From: Streptomyces sp. R28
GTDB taxonomy: Bacteria > Actinomycetota > Actinomycetes > Streptomycetales > Streptomycetaceae
DNA: 64,000 bases
Assembly: GCF_041052385.1 (NCBI RefSeq)
Contig: NZ_CP163439.1
Coordinates: 3,213,001 to 3,277,000, forward strand
Direction: 5' to 3'
A program made the position numbers and the translations under genes. Below, in pieces: positions 47,985 through 56,928 of this stretch (position 1 is the stretch's first letter; every line of letters begins with the position of its first letter). The notes below the pieces were generated by a model. That model was given only the letters and a program-made list of their open reading frames with translations, was not told the DNA's origin and did not search any database.

Positions 47985-48218
47985 CTACCCGGCCTGGCGC
48001 GCCGGCGCGGCGCCCCGCACCTCCAGCCCATCGAGCAGGTCGGCCGTGGCCTCCGCGATCAGATCGACGGCACGGTCGAAGACTTCCCGATTGTGGGCGG
48101 CGGGAGCCCGGAAACCGGAGACCTTGCGCACGTACTGCAAGGCGGCGGCCCGGATCTCTTCCTCTGTCGCCTCTTCGGGCAACGCGGGCGGACGAAGCGT
48201 CTTGATGCTGCGGCACAT
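47985..48218 (-). CDS. DUF2277 protein
   Basis: 77 residues. It starts MCRSIKTLRPPALPEEAT, the invariant opening of DUF2277 proteins (MCRNI..L), and has AALQYVRKVSGFRAP and HNREVFDRAVDLIA. Helical, cytoplasmic and of unknown role. It lies on the minus strand between the DedA and reductase genes, which are on the plus strand. Confidence 0.9.
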   Translation of the reverse strand: MCRSIKTLRPPALPEEATEEEIRAAALQYVRKVSGFRAPAAHNREVFDRAVDLIAEATADLLDGLEVRGAAPARQAG

Positions 48219-48307
48219 GCCTGACAGTCTCCCTCGGGGAGGGGCTTGTCTGCCATGATCACGTCGAGGCGGCCACCACATCGGGGCCGACCGACGAGAG
48301 GAATCGC

Positions 48308-49213
48308 ATGACGGCGAACGATCGACTCACCGTGGCGGTACTGGGCCCGGGCGGCATAGGCGGCCTGCTCGCCGCGCTGCTGTCCAGGGCCGGACACCGC
48401 GTGATCTGCCTGGCCGGCGACGACACGGCCAAGACCCTGCGCACGACCGGCATCCACGTCCGCAGCGGCCTGTTCGGGGACTTCACGGCCGACGTCGAGA
48501 CGGACACCGAGCTCCGTGAACCGGTCGACGCCTGCCTGATCGCGGTCAAGGCCACCGCCCTCGACGCGGCCCTGACCCGCGTCCCGCCCACCGCGCCGGG
48601 CGACGCCCTGATCGTCCCCTTCCTGAACGGCGTGGAACACCCGCAGACCCTGCGCACCCGCTACCGCCCCGACCGCGTCGCGCCGGCCGTCATCCGCGCC
48701 GAGTCGACTCGCGTCGCCCCGGGGAAGATCGAGCACCCCAGCCCCTTCGCCGAGATCGACCTCACCGGCGACCCGGTCCCCCGCGACCGCCTCGACGCCC
48801 TCGCCCAAGCCCTCGACGAGGCCGGCCCCACCACTCGTGTCCTCAACGACGAGACGGCGACGCTCTGGGCGAAGATGTCCTTCCTGGCCCCGTTCGCCCT
48901 GCTGACCACCCACCACGCCCTCCCCCTGGGCGACGTACGCACCCGCCACCGCGAGGAGCTGACGTCCCTCGTCGAGGAAACGGCAGCCGTGAGCCGCGCC
49001 TGCGGCGGCCCCGCCGACCCGACCCAGGCCCTCGCCCGCTACGACGCCTTCCCACCCGCCACCAAGTCCTCGATGCAACGCGACGCGGAGGCGAGCCGCG
49101 CCCTCGAACTGGACGCCATCGGCGGCGCGTTGCTGCGCGCGGCGGAACGACATGGGGTGCCCGTACCGGCGACGACCCGCCTGGTACAGGAATTGAGGAC
49201 CGCCGGCCACTAG
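48308..49213 (+). CDS. Ketopantoate-reductase-like NADPH oxidoreductase
   Basis: 301 residues. The N-terminal Rossmann motif is VAVLGPGGIGGLLAALL, then KATALDAAL and FLNGVEH, and the C-terminal helical domain has WAKMSFLAPFALLTTHH and SSMQRDAEASRALELDAIGG, the typical PanE/ApbA pattern with the KSSMxxD motif. It reduces 2-dehydropantoate or a related 2-ketoacid with NADPH. The stop TAG is part of a CTAG tetramer, immediately followed by a transposon-like terminal repeat. Confidence 0.9.
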   Translation: MTANDRLTVAVLGPGGIGGLLAALLSRAGHRVICLAGDDTAKTLRTTGIHVRSGLFGDFTADVETDTELREPVDACLIAVKATALDAALTRVPPTAPGDALIVPFLNGVEHPQTLRTRYRPDRVAPAVIRAESTRVAPGKIEHPSPFAEIDLTGDPVPRDRLDALAQALDEAGPTTRVLNDETATLWAKMSFLAPFALLTTHHALPLGDVRTRHREELTSLVEETAAVSRACGGPADPTQALARYDAFPPATKSSMQRDAEASRALELDAIGGALLRAAERHGVPVPATTRLVQELRTAGH

Positions 49214-49230
49214 GGCGTGTTGCGAAAGTC
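49210..49230 (+). repeat. Solo IS5-type terminal repeat
   Basis: After CTAG (49210-49213), GGCGTGTTGCGAAAGTC (49214-49230) matches 13 of 17 bases of the right inverted repeat of the IS at 51768-52707 (GGTCTGTTGTGAAAGTG). It faces inward, as a left end. No transposase sequence follows it. It is probably an end of a related, lost element. Confidence 0.6.
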
Positions 49231-49355
49231 AACGTCGGGACGGCGGGTTTCCGCCATAGCGGTGGTTTGCCGTCCCGGCCGCCGTTTCTGCCCGGTGCGC
49301 CGCCAGGACACTGGCCGGGGCGGCCGGGGCGCCGCCGTGGAGGACGGGAGAGCGC

Positions 49356-51767
49356 ATGGCCGACAGCAGGATCCTGGTCGCGGTACCGGAACACCCTCGG
49401 GGCGAGGGCGCCGGGCCCCAGCAGTTACGGAAGATCCGGGACGCGATCGAGGCGGGCGGCTTCGAAGTCCGGTGGGCGGTAACGGCGGAGGACGCGGACG
49501 CGGTACTGCGCACCGAGGCTGGTCTGGCGGCGGCGCTGGTGGCCTGGGACCTTCCCAGGGCCGTCGGTGACGGGCCCGGCGCCGCGCTCGCCGCGCCGGG
49601 AGGCACACTCGCCCGGCCGGGCAGCACCCTCGACGGGACCCCGGGCGGCGGCGCTGTGCTGCGCCGGATCGGCCGCCGATTCCGGGACCTGCCGGTCTTC
49701 TTGGTGATGGCCGACGAGGGCCTGGGGGACCTGCCGCTGTGGGTGTCCGAGTCGGTCGTGGGCTACGTCTGGCCGCTGGAGGACACCCCGGGCTTCATCG
49801 CGGGCCGCATCACCAGTGCCGCCCGCTCCTACCGGGAATCCGTGCTGCCGCCGTTCTTCCGGGCACTGCGCCGCTTCGACGACGCCCATGAATACTCCTG
49901 GCACACCCCGGCCCACTCCGGCGGTGTCGCCTTCCTCAAGTCGCCGGCGGGACGCGCCTTCCACGACTACTTCGGAGAGCGGCTGCTGCGCAGCGACCTG
50001 TCGATCTCGGTCGAGGAACTGGGCTCGCTGTTCGAGCACACCGGCCCGATCGGCGAGGCGGAGCGCAACGCGGCCCGTGTGTTCGGCTCCGACCTCACCT
50101 ACTTCGTGCTGCACGGCGACTCGACGTGCAATCGCCTGGTCGGCCATTTCAGCGTCACCCGCGACGAGATCGCGCTGGTGGACCGAAACTGCCACAAGTC
50201 GGTGCTGCACGGCCTGGTCGTCTCGGGTGCCCGGCCGGTCTACCTGGTCCCCACCCGTAACGGCTACGGCCTGGCGGGACCGCTGCCCCCGGCCGAGATC
50301 GCCGCGGACGCGGTGGCGGCCCGGATCACCGCGCATCCGCTCACCGAGGGCGCGGTGTCCCGGCACCCGCAGTACGCGGTGTTCACCAACTCCACTTACG
50401 ACGGCCTGAGTTACGACGCCGTAGCCACCGCTCGCGCGTTCGCCGCCAGTACGCCCCGGGTGCACTTCGACGAGGCGTGGTTCGCGTACGCCCGTTTCCA
50501 CCCGCTCTACGCCGGCCGTTACGGCATGTCGGTGGACGAGGATGCCTTCCCCGGCCCGGACCGCCCGACCGTGTTCGCCACCCAGTCCACGCACAAGCTG
50601 CTGGCGGCGCTGTCGCAGAGCGCGATGGTGCACATGCGATCCGCACCGCGGGCACCGGTGGAGCATGACCGGTTCAACGAGGCGCTGATGATGCACGGCA
50701 CCACCTCGCCCCTCTACCCGATGATTGCCTCGCTCGACGTGGCGACGGCGATGATGGACGGCCCGCAGGGCGAGTGGCTGATCGACGAGGCGGTGACCGA
50801 GGCGATCCGCTTCCGTCAGGAGATGGTGCGCCTGCGACGGCGGATCGAGAGCGCCGGGGACCGGCCGCCGTGGTTTTTCGGGGTGTGGCAGCCGGACACG
50901 GTCACCGACCCGGCGACCGGCGACCGGCTGCCGTTCGAGGAAGCCCCGCCGGAGGTGCTGCGCACCGAGCAGTCCTGCTGGCTGCTGGAGCCCGGCGCCG
51001 ACTGGCACGGTTTCCCCGGGCTGACCGAGGGCCACTGCATGTTGGACCCCGTCAAGGTCACGCTGACCTGTCCGGGGATCAGCGCCACCGGCGAGATGGC
51101 CGAGGAGGGCATCCCGGCCCGGGTGCTCACCGCCTATCTGGCCACCCGGAAGATTGTGGTGGAGAAGACCGACAGTTACACCACGCTGATCCTCTTCTCC
51201 ATGGGCATCACCAAGGGCAAGTGGGGCACCCTGCTGGACGCCCTGACGGACTTCAAGGCCCTCTACGATGCCGACGCCCCACTGGAGCGGGTCCTGCCGG
51301 AGGCCGTCGCCGCGCATCCCCGCCGGTACGCGGGCCTGACCCTGCGCGGGCTGTGCCAGGAGATGCACGAGCAACTGCGTTCGGTGCGCCTGGTGGAGCT
51401 TCTGGACACGGCCTTCCAGCAGCTCCCGCAGCCCGTGGCGCCACCTCAGCACTGTTACCAGCGGCTGGTGCGCGGTGACACCGAGCGGGTCCGGATCTCG
51501 GAGGCGGCGGGCCGGGTGGCGGCCGCCATGGTGACGGTCACCCCGCCTGGCATCCCGGTCCTGATGCCGGGCGAGTCCATCGGCGCACCCGACGGCCCGC
51601 TGCTGCGCTATCTCACCGCCCTGGAGTCCTTCGACCGCCGCTTCCCCGGCTTCCGCAGCGAGACCCACGGCGTGACCCTCGACGAGGATACGGGCGACTA
51701 CCTGATCGAGTGCCTGATCCAGGGCGCGGGGCAGCTGCCGGGGCACTCGCCCGGGCGTGTCGGTTAG
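49356..51767 (+). CDS. Orn/Lys/Arg decarboxylase, large inducible type
   Basis: 803 residues, PLP-dependent. The N-terminal 150 residues form the receiver-like wing domain of the LdcI/AdiA/SpeF type. The core has HTPAHSGGVAF, FVLHGDSTCNRL, VDRNCHKSVLHGL, YDGLSYDA, HFDEAWFAY and the PLP lysine in FATQSTHKLLAAL; C-terminal domain conserved (LTCPG, TPPGIPVLMPGE). It decarboxylates a basic amino acid, giving a polyamine or agmatine; which one cannot be told. ATG 49356 follows GGGAG. The stop TAG coincides with a TTAG target site and the IS end starts on the next base, so the native C terminus may have been altered slightly. Confidence 0.9.
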   Translation: MADSRILVAVPEHPRGEGAGPQQLRKIRDAIEAGGFEVRWAVTAEDADAVLRTEAGLAAALVAWDLPRAVGDGPGAALAAPGGTLARPGSTLDGTPGGGAVLRRIGRRFRDLPVFLVMADEGLGDLPLWVSESVVGYVWPLEDTPGFIAGRITSAARSYRESVLPPFFRALRRFDDAHEYSWHTPAHSGGVAFLKSPAGRAFHDYFGERLLRSDLSISVEELGSLFEHTGPIGEAERNAARVFGSDLTYFVLHGDSTCNRLVGHFSVTRDEIALVDRNCHKSVLHGLVVSGARPVYLVPTRNGYGLAGPLPPAEIAADAVAARITAHPLTEGAVSRHPQYAVFTNSTYDGLSYDAVATARAFAASTPRVHFDEAWFAYARFHPLYAGRYGMSVDEDAFPGPDRPTVFATQSTHKLLAALSQSAMVHMRSAPRAPVEHDRFNEALMMHGTTSPLYPMIASLDVATAMMDGPQGEWLIDEAVTEAIRFRQEMVRLRRRIESAGDRPPWFFGVWQPDTVTDPATGDRLPFEEAPPEVLRTEQSCWLLEPGADWHGFPGLTEGHCMLDPVKVTLTCPGISATGEMAEEGIPARVLTAYLATRKIVVEKTDSYTTLILFSMGITKGKWGTLLDALTDFKALYDADAPLERVLPEAVAAHPRRYAGLTLRGLCQEMHEQLRSVRLVELLDTAFQQLPQPVAPPQHCYQRLVRGDTERVRISEAAGRVAAAMVTVTPPGIPVLMPGESIGAPDGPLLRYLTALESFDRRFPGFRSETHGVTLDEDTGDYLIECLIQGAGQLPGHSPGRVG

Positions 51768-51788
51768 GTTCTGTTGGGAAAGTGCTGG

Positions 51789-52358
51789 TCACAGCCACTC
51801 GTTGAGGACTGCGACCAGCACTGTCGCCTCGTAGCGGACGGCGAGCTTGTCGTACCTCGTGGCGACGGCCCGGTGGCGCTTGAGACGATTGATTCCGCAC
51901 TCGACGGCATGGCGCTCGCGGTAGTCGGGCTTGTCGAACTTCGGCGGCCGACCGCCTCGGGAGCCTAGCTTCTGACGATTGCGGACGCGGTCCGCCGGGA
52001 CCGGGATGGTCGCCTTGATTCCGCGTCTTCGCGGGTACGCTCGGTTGCGGCGGGAGTCGTACGCCTTGTCAGCCCGCACCCGGTCCGGTCGACTGCGAGG
52101 CCGGCCAGGACCGAGTCGGGGCACCCGAATCGCCTCCAGGACCGGCCCGAACTGCGGCGAGTCACCCCGCTGCCCGGCCGTGATCAGTACAGACAGAGGC
52201 TTCTGCCCCTGTTCGACGGCGAGGTGGATCTTTGTGGTCAGCCCGCCCCGGGAACGTCCGAGGGCGTGGTCGGTCGGCTCGACGGCGATGCCGCCAGGCG
52301 GCTCCTTTTGCAGGCCCCCCTTTTCGACGCTCCGGCGGCGTGCTGGTGGGCCCGACAC
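51789..52358 (-). CDS. IS5-family transposase, C-terminal part (orfB)
   Basis: 189 residues of DDE-type transposase: [25 protein letters not shown] with the first catalytic Asp region, [13 protein letters not shown] with the second Asp, and [19 protein letters not shown] with the catalytic Glu. It lacks the DNA-binding N terminus, which is provided by orfA via a -1 shift. The overlap with orfA (52238-52358) includes the slippery run AAAAGGGGGG on the minus strand. The first DDE Asp itself (DVNVDSS) is in orfA. Confidence 0.88.
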   Translation of the reverse strand: MSGPPARRRSVEKGGLQKEPPGGIAVEPTDHALGRSRGGLTTKIHLAVEQGQKPLSVLITAGQRGDSPQFGPVLEAIRVPRLGPGRPRSRPDRVRADKAYDSRRNRAYPRRRGIKATIPVPADRVRNRQKLGSRGGRPPKFDKPDYRERHAVECGINRLKRHRAVATRYDKLAVRYEATVLVAVLNEWL

Positions 52359-52663
52359 ACGGAGGAGTCGACATTCACATCCCAGGTGATCAGGCCCTTC
52401 ACGTCGGCCTCAGCCTGGAGCTGAGTGACGATCCGGGCCCAGGTGCCATCGCGCTGCCAGCGCCGGAACAGGTCGTAGACCCGGTCCCACGGCCCGTAGC
52501 GTTCTGGCACATCACGCCAGGGAGCACCGGTCCGGGTCCGCCACCGTATGCCGTCTATCAGCTGCCGCCGAGTCCATACCGGCGGACGGCCCGGCTTGAT
52601 GCCCCGCGGCAACAACGGCTCCAGCCGGGCCCACTGGCCATTCGTCAGATCACTACGCCCCAC
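52238..52663 (-). CDS. IS5-family transposase, N-terminal part (orfA)
   Basis: 141 residues, with the DUF4096-type DNA-binding start [34 protein letters not shown] and [13 protein letters not shown], ending the common part at [18 protein letters not shown]. From there the frame continues into a basic tail ([12 protein letters not shown]), whereas the complete transposase requires shifting by -1 to orfB. Such split transposases of the IS427 group need programmed frameshifting to be active. Confidence 0.88.
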   Translation of the reverse strand: MGRSDLTNGQWARLEPLLPRGIKPGRPPVWTRRQLIDGIRWRTRTGAPWRDVPERYGPWDRVYDLFRRWQRDGTWARIVTQLQAEADVKGLITWDVNVDSSVCRAHQHAAGASKRGACKRSRLAASPSSRPTTPSDVPGAG

Positions 52664-52817
52664 GGAACGTGATCATCCACGACCAAGATCCACTTTCACA
52701 ACAGACCCTAGCCGCGCCGAAGCGCGCGAGCCCACCGATCATCGACTCACACACTCGTTCGCATGAACCACCCAAAGAAACTCGCAACCCGAAATCGAAC
52801 AGGCGTAGCATTGGGCT

Positions 52818-53162
52818 GTGGCTAAGCCCTATGACTTTCCGAGTGACCTCCTCGCCGGCCAGGAGGAGTTGCATCAGGTCCGGGCCGAGCTGTCGGCCCT
52901 GCTGAAGCGGCTCCCCTGGTCGGTCGTCCCCCTGGACGCGTTCAGCGACGACAACGGCTGGCGCAAGGTCGAGCGCCCCGCCTCCCCCGGCTGGACGCAG
53001 GACGAGCAGGCCGAGGTGGAGAAGCTCCGACACCGCGAGCACGAGCTGGCCGTGTTCGTCAGCGGCCACCGCTTCTGGTCGGACCTCACCGGTCCGGAAC
53101 GGGTGGACGCCCGCACAGAACTGAAGCACGCGCACGGGACACCGGCGGAGGAGAAGAACTGA
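52818..53162 (+). CDS. Hypothetical small cytoplasmic protein
   Basis: 114 residues from GTG 52818, charged and helical: DLLAGQEELHQVRAELSALLKRLPWS and the C-terminal EVEKLRHREHELAVFVSGHRFWSDL, whose core is LRHREHELAVFVSGHRFW. It resembles Streptomyces proteins found beside tRNA genes; no function can be given. The start lies about 110 bp after the IS right end, so part of its original promoter may have been displaced. A hairpin follows the stop. Confidence 0.75.
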   Translation: MAKPYDFPSDLLAGQEELHQVRAELSALLKRLPWSVVPLDAFSDDNGWRKVERPASPGWTQDEQAEVEKLRHREHELAVFVSGHRFWSDLTGPERVDARTELKHAHGTPAEEKN

Positions 53163-53169
53163 AACGCAA

Positions 53170-53198
53170 AGGGCCCCGGCCGCGAACGGCGGGACCCT
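53170..53198. terminator. Hairpin terminator of the tRNA-Val gene (bidirectional)
   Basis: AGGG (53170-53173) pairs with CCCT (53195-53198) around an inner GC-rich stem with GCCG-CGAA-CGGC (53179-53190). Read in the minus direction it is followed by TTTGCGTTT, a U-rich run, so it probably ends tRNA-Val transcription. It also lies just after the stop of the hypothetical gene. Confidence 0.75.
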
Positions 53199-53207
53199 CT
53201 GTCGCTG

Positions 53208-53279
<72 letters not shown>

Positions 53280-53494
53280 GAGAATGAGTCGACAGCCTAC
53301 CTTGCCAGGGGCCATGTCCCGCAAACCCGTATCGCGGACCGTCCGGGAAGTCCGGGCACACCCTGGGGTTATCCCCACCACGGATCCGGGAGCGGCCCGG
53401 ATCCCGCGCCGGGCCCGGGGTCCGTACGGTCGAAGCACCATCGTCACCCCGGGCCGCAGAAGCCGGTCCGGGGAAGTCTCAGGGGGAGATCGTC

Positions 53495-54268
53495 ATGGCC
53501 CGTACCGTTCCCGCCCGCGCCGCCGCTGTCGCCGGGGTCGTTGTGGTGCTTCTTGCCGGGGTCAGCGCCTGCGGGGCCTCTGCCGGGGACGACAAGGAGC
53601 CCGAGCACCGGTCCTTCGCGCTGGAGGGGAAGACCCTGACCGTCGACTCCGACGACTCGGCGTTGGAGATCGTCGCCGCCGAGGGGAACAAGGCCGGCAC
53701 GGTCGAGGTCACGCGGTGGTTCCAGGGCTCGGTCGCGATCGGCTCGGATCCCAAGGTGACCTGGGCGATGGAGGACGACCGGCTGGTGCTGCGGGAGAAG
53801 TGCTCGGGCATGATCGCCAACTGCTCGTCCAAGCACCGGATCGAGGTGCCGCGCGGGGTCACCGTGAAGGTGGAGGACGGGGACGGGAGTGTGCGGGCGC
53901 GCGGGTTCCGGGACGCGTTGAGCATTCGTACGGGGGACGGGTCCGTGCGGGTCACCGACTCCAGCGGTCCGCTGGACCTGAGGACCGGCGACGGCTCCAT
54001 GCACGTCCTTGACGTCTCCTCGCGCCAGGTGAGGGCGCGGAGCGGGGACGGCTCGGTGCGGCTCGAACTCGGCACCGTGCCGGACCTGGTGGAGACCCGC
54101 AGCGGCGACGGCTCTGTGACGATCGAGCTGCCTCGGGCGACGTACCGCGTGTCGACCGAGACCGGTGACGGCTCGGTGGATGTGTCCGTGCCCCGGGACG
54201 ACGCCAGCTCCCATGTGGTCTCCGCCCGCAGCGGCGATGGAAAAGTCACGGTGCGAACCGCGAACTAA
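53495..54268 (+). CDS. DUF4097-type beta-repeat lipoprotein
   Basis: 257 residues. ATG 53495 follows GGGGGAG. The signal peptide ends in a lipobox (LLAGVSAC; Cys as lipid anchor). The mature part is a beta-helix-like stack with repeated GDGSV turns (GDGSVRAR, GDGSVRVTD, GDGSMHVLD, GDGSVRLEL, GDGSVTIEL, GDGSVDVSV). DUF4097 proteins show the same periodic pattern (putative adhesin) and often sit near regulators of the PspC/LiaF type. Role unknown; outside of the membrane. Confidence 0.85.
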   Translation: MARTVPARAAAVAGVVVVLLAGVSACGASAGDDKEPEHRSFALEGKTLTVDSDDSALEIVAAEGNKAGTVEVTRWFQGSVAIGSDPKVTWAMEDDRLVLREKCSGMIANCSSKHRIEVPRGVTVKVEDGDGSVRARGFRDALSIRTGDGSVRVTDSSGPLDLRTGDGSMHVLDVSSRQVRARSGDGSVRLELGTVPDLVETRSGDGSVTIELPRATYRVSTETGDGSVDVSVPRDDASSHVVSARSGDGKVTVRTAN

Positions 54269-54341
54269 CCGGCCCGTGTGTTCGTCCTAAACCGGTGGGA
54301 GAATGAACCGGGCAGGGTGAATGACAGCACGGGAGAGGGAT

Positions 54342-55772
54342 GTGACGGCGACACCTCCGCAGCCGAACTCGCCGTCAGTGCCGGGCGCGCAGGGACATCG
54401 CGCGCGGGGCGTCCCGCAGCCCGTACGTCAGGTCCGGCGCGGCTCGCGCCACACTCTGCGCGACATGCTCACCCTGGTCTGCGCCCTCCCTCTCGTCGCC
54501 GTCCTCGCCCTGCCGACCGCCTTCGCCGGCGGTGGTACGCGGCGCTGGTTCGGCGGACGGGCGGAGAGTCAGCGGGCCGAGGCGCAGGCCGCGAAGGACG
54601 CGGCGGCGGCCGCGTTCTACGAGCTGGACACCGCCCAGCGGGATCTGCGGATCTCGATCGAGACGATCTCGGCCGTCGACGACTCCCCTGCCGCCCGCCG
54701 GGCGATCACCGACTTCGAGGCGCTCGGGCGGCGTATCGACGAGGCCAGTCACCAGTACATCAACGCCGTCGACGCCCACGACCTCGACCGCGACGACCTG
54801 GAGGCCTCGGCCGCCGCCCACGCCCGTACGGCGCTGACGCAGGCCAAGGACGAGCTGGGGCGCGTCAAGCAGGAGCTGGACCGGTTCGAGGACGGGCTCG
54901 GGCCGCTGCTCGGCAAGGCCGAGACCCAGCTGGCCCGGCTCGCCCCGGCGGTCGAGCGCGCCCGGCAAGGCCTGCTGGCCGCCTCGAACGCCCTGGACGG
55001 CGTACGGGGATCGGGGTTGAAGGCGGACGACCTCGCCGCCCGGCTCGCGGCCCTCGCCCCGGAGCTGACCAAGCTGAACCAGGGCGCCGGGCAGCATGGC
55101 GTCCCGCAGACGCTGGAGCGTGCCGAGCGGGTCGCGCGGGAGGCGGAAGCGGTCCGGGTGGAGGCCGAGCGGCTGCCGGAGAAGGCCGCCGAGATCGATC
55201 ACCGGCTCGTGTCGCTGCGGACGCGCGCGCAGGCGCTCACCACTCGTGCCGGGCAGGTCGAGCCGGTGCTGAGCGAGTTGCGGCGGCGGTTCACGGCGGC
55301 CTGCTGGCAGGACCTGCAGAGCGTGCCGGACCGGGCCGGGGAGAACGTACGGCAGGCCGAGCTGAAGCTGAAGGAGGCGCAGGCCGCGCGCGACGAGCAG
55401 CGCTGGCCGGACGCCACCGCGCTGCTGTCGACGGTCCGGGCGCTGCTGAACTCCACCGACGAGTCGGTGTCCGCCGCCGGTGACCGGCTGCGCCGGCTGA
55501 ACGCCGTGCAGAAGGACCCGCAGCAGGAGATCGACCGGACCCGCTTCGCGATCCGGGACGCCCAGCGGCTGGCCATGGCGGGCCGCAACACGCCCGATCC
55601 GCGGCACGCGCGCCCGCTGGACGAGTCCGTCGCCCGGCTGGAGCGGGCGACGGACACACTGGAGGGCCGCCACCCGGACTACTGGCACTTCCTGACCGAG
55701 ACGGAGGCGGTGCGGCAGGCGGTGGCCGGGGTGGTCGCGCAGATCCGCGAGGAGCGCGGCGGCGGTCACTGA
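54342..55772 (+). CDS. Membrane-anchored coiled-coil protein
   Basis: 476 residues from GTG 54342, with GGGAGAGG 3-4 bases before it (an upstream ATG at 54321 is less likely). After a basic N terminus there is one transmembrane helix (MLTLVCALPLVAVLALPTAFAGG; core LVCALPLVAVLALP). About 400 residues of heptad-like Ala/Glu/Leu/Arg coiled coil follow (RAEAQAAKDAAAAAFYELD, RVKQELDRFEDGLG, RVAREAEAVRVEAERLPEKA). The protein probably spans a wall or periplasm-like space as a rod. No enzymatic domain seen. FmdB gene follows. Confidence 0.78.
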   Translation: MTATPPQPNSPSVPGAQGHRARGVPQPVRQVRRGSRHTLRDMLTLVCALPLVAVLALPTAFAGGGTRRWFGGRAESQRAEAQAAKDAAAAAFYELDTAQRDLRISIETISAVDDSPAARRAITDFEALGRRIDEASHQYINAVDAHDLDRDDLEASAAAHARTALTQAKDELGRVKQELDRFEDGLGPLLGKAETQLARLAPAVERARQGLLAASNALDGVRGSGLKADDLAARLAALAPELTKLNQGAGQHGVPQTLERAERVAREAEAVRVEAERLPEKAAEIDHRLVSLRTRAQALTTRAGQVEPVLSELRRRFTAACWQDLQSVPDRAGENVRQAELKLKEAQAARDEQRWPDATALLSTVRALLNSTDESVSAAGDRLRRLNAVQKDPQQEIDRTRFAIRDAQRLAMAGRNTPDPRHARPLDESVARLERATDTLEGRHPDYWHFLTETEAVRQAVAGVVAQIREERGGGH

Positions 55773-55790
55773 CGGGGCTAACCTGTGCGT

Positions 55791-56009
55791 ATGCCTCGCT
55801 ACGAGTACCGCTGCCGCAGCTGCGGCGACACGTTTGAACTGAGCCGGCCGATGGCGGAGTCCTCCGCTCCGGCGAGCTGCCCTGCGGGGCATGACGACAC
55901 GGTGAAGCTGTTGTCGACGGTCGCCGTCGGCGGAACGGCGAGCGCCCCCGCCGCGCCCAAGGCGAGCGGCGGGGGCGGTGGGTGTTGCGGCGGGGGCTGT
56001 TGCGGTTAG
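55791..56009 (+). CDS. FmdB-family zinc ribbon protein
   Basis: 72 residues. MPRYEYRCRSCGDTFELSRPM is the classical FmdB/CxxC regulator opening; the zinc site is C-x2-C and a later C-x-x-H-type pair (ASCPAGHDD). A Gly-rich tail ends GGGCCGGGCCG, a further Cys-rich cluster. ATG 55791. FmdB proteins are small putative regulators; function unknown in Streptomyces. A long repeat element follows. Confidence 0.9.
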   Translation: MPRYEYRCRSCGDTFELSRPMAESSAPASCPAGHDDTVKLLSTVAVGGTASAPAAPKASGGGGGCCGGGCCG

Positions 56010-56052
56010 TCGCCTACGGGGGTGCCGCACGATGCCGTCATGCGGGTGCGGC

Positions 56053-56120
56053 ATCGATGTGGCTTGTCGCGCCCACGCGGCTAAGCCGCACCTCGATGCA
56101 GCCCCGCGCCCCTCAGGGGG
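56053..56120. repeat. Intergenic repeat element, copy A (inverted with 61733-61793)
   Basis: The reverse complement of 56053-56120 reads CCCCCTGAGGGGCGCGGGGC, then TGCATCGAGGTGCGGCTTAG, CCGCGTGGGCGCG. That is near-identical in order to the plus strand at 61733-61793. Both contain small GC-rich hairpins. Such elements recur in Streptomyces genomes. The copy includes the last codons of the HAD gene. Confidence 0.75.
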
Positions 56121-56928
56121 TTGTCGTGCGCGTTGCCTTCAGGAACTCCCGCAGGATTCGCTCACCCGCCAGCACCCCCCGCTCGGGCAGCGCGCTGATC
56201 GCCGGGGCGGTGAAGTCGGTGTCGGCCAGTTCGCCGTGGCCCGGGCGCCAGCCCCGGTCGGCGGCCAGCAGCAGGTCGGCGTCGAGGAGGGAGTCGCCGG
56301 CGGCCAGCGTCAGCTCCGCGCCGGTGCGGCGGGCGACCTCGTGCATGGCGGCGCTCTTGGTCAGCGGCTTCGGCACCGCGTAGATCTTGCGGCCCTGCAA
56401 GGACACCGTCCAGCCCCGGTTCTCCGCCCACACCGCGAGCTCCTTCACCCACTCCTCGGGCAGCAGCTCCCGCTCGACGACCAGGTAGGCGAAGAGGTCC
56501 TCGGCGATCCGGTGCTTGCGCACCCACGCCGGGGACGCCGACGCCATCAGGTGGTCCTGCACCTCCGCGAGCGGCGCGCACTGCTCGGCCAGCCGGGCCA
56601 TGACATGCGCATTCCAGTCGAGGTCGGAGACACCGTCGACCAGCAGGTGGCCGCCGTTGGCGCAGATCGCGTACTTCGGCGGGGGGCCCGGCAGGTTGAT
56701 GCGCTGGTACTGCTTGCGGGTCCGGGTCGTCGTCGGCACGAAGACCGCCGCGTCGCCGAGGTCGGTCAGCAGCTGGGCCGACGTCTCGGTCATGTACGAC
56801 AGCGGCTTGCTCTCGTGCACCTCCACGCACAGCAGCCTCGGCGCCCGCGCGTCCGGCATGGTCAGCGCGAGGGCCGCGGCGGAGTAGATGAGCGTACGGT
56901 CGAGGTCGCTGGCCACCAGCACCGGCAT
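56113..56928 (-). CDS. HAD-superfamily phosphatase of the Ter-linked group
   Basis: 271 residues. ATG 56928 overlaps the stop of the preceding fusion gene. HAD motif I is VLVASDLDRTLIYS; motif III/IV includes LTLAAGDSLLDADLLLAADRG. The cap has RTRKQYQRINLPGP and KYAICANGGHLLVDG. This group of HAD proteins occurs with TerD genes and phosphoribosyltransferases, proposed by Anantharaman, Iyer and Aravind to make a nucleoside-like metabolite in stress. It probably removes a phosphate from that product (inference). Confidence 0.88.
   Translation of the reverse strand: MPVLVASDLDRTLIYSAAALALTMPDARAPRLLCVEVHESKPLSYMTETSAQLLTDLGDAAVFVPTTTRTRKQYQRINLPGPPPKYAICANGGHLLVDGVSDLDWNAHVMARLAEQCAPLAEVQDHLMASASPAWVRKHRIAEDLFAYLVVERELLPEEWVKELAVWAENRGWTVSLQGRKIYAVPKPLTKSAAMHEVARRTGAELTLAAGDSLLDADLLLAADRGWRPGHGELADTDFTAPAISALPERGVLAGERILREFLKATRTTTP

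Larger units (their letters stand above)
51768..52707. mobile_element. IS5-family insertion sequence (about 940 bp)
   Basis: The ends GTTCTGTTGGGAAAGTG (51768-51784) and, read inward from the right, GGTCTGTTGTGAAAGTG (52707-52691) match at 15 of 17 positions. Flanks are TTAG (51764-51767) and CTAG (52708-52711), both fitting the YTAR target of IS5-type elements, though not identical to each other. Inside, two overlapping minus-strand frames encode the transposase. The IS looks intact. It inserted exactly at the stop codon of the decarboxylase gene. Confidence 0.85.

Noticed and set aside
49425..51746. 773-codon open frame on the minus strand
   Set aside because: Shadow of the decarboxylase gene.
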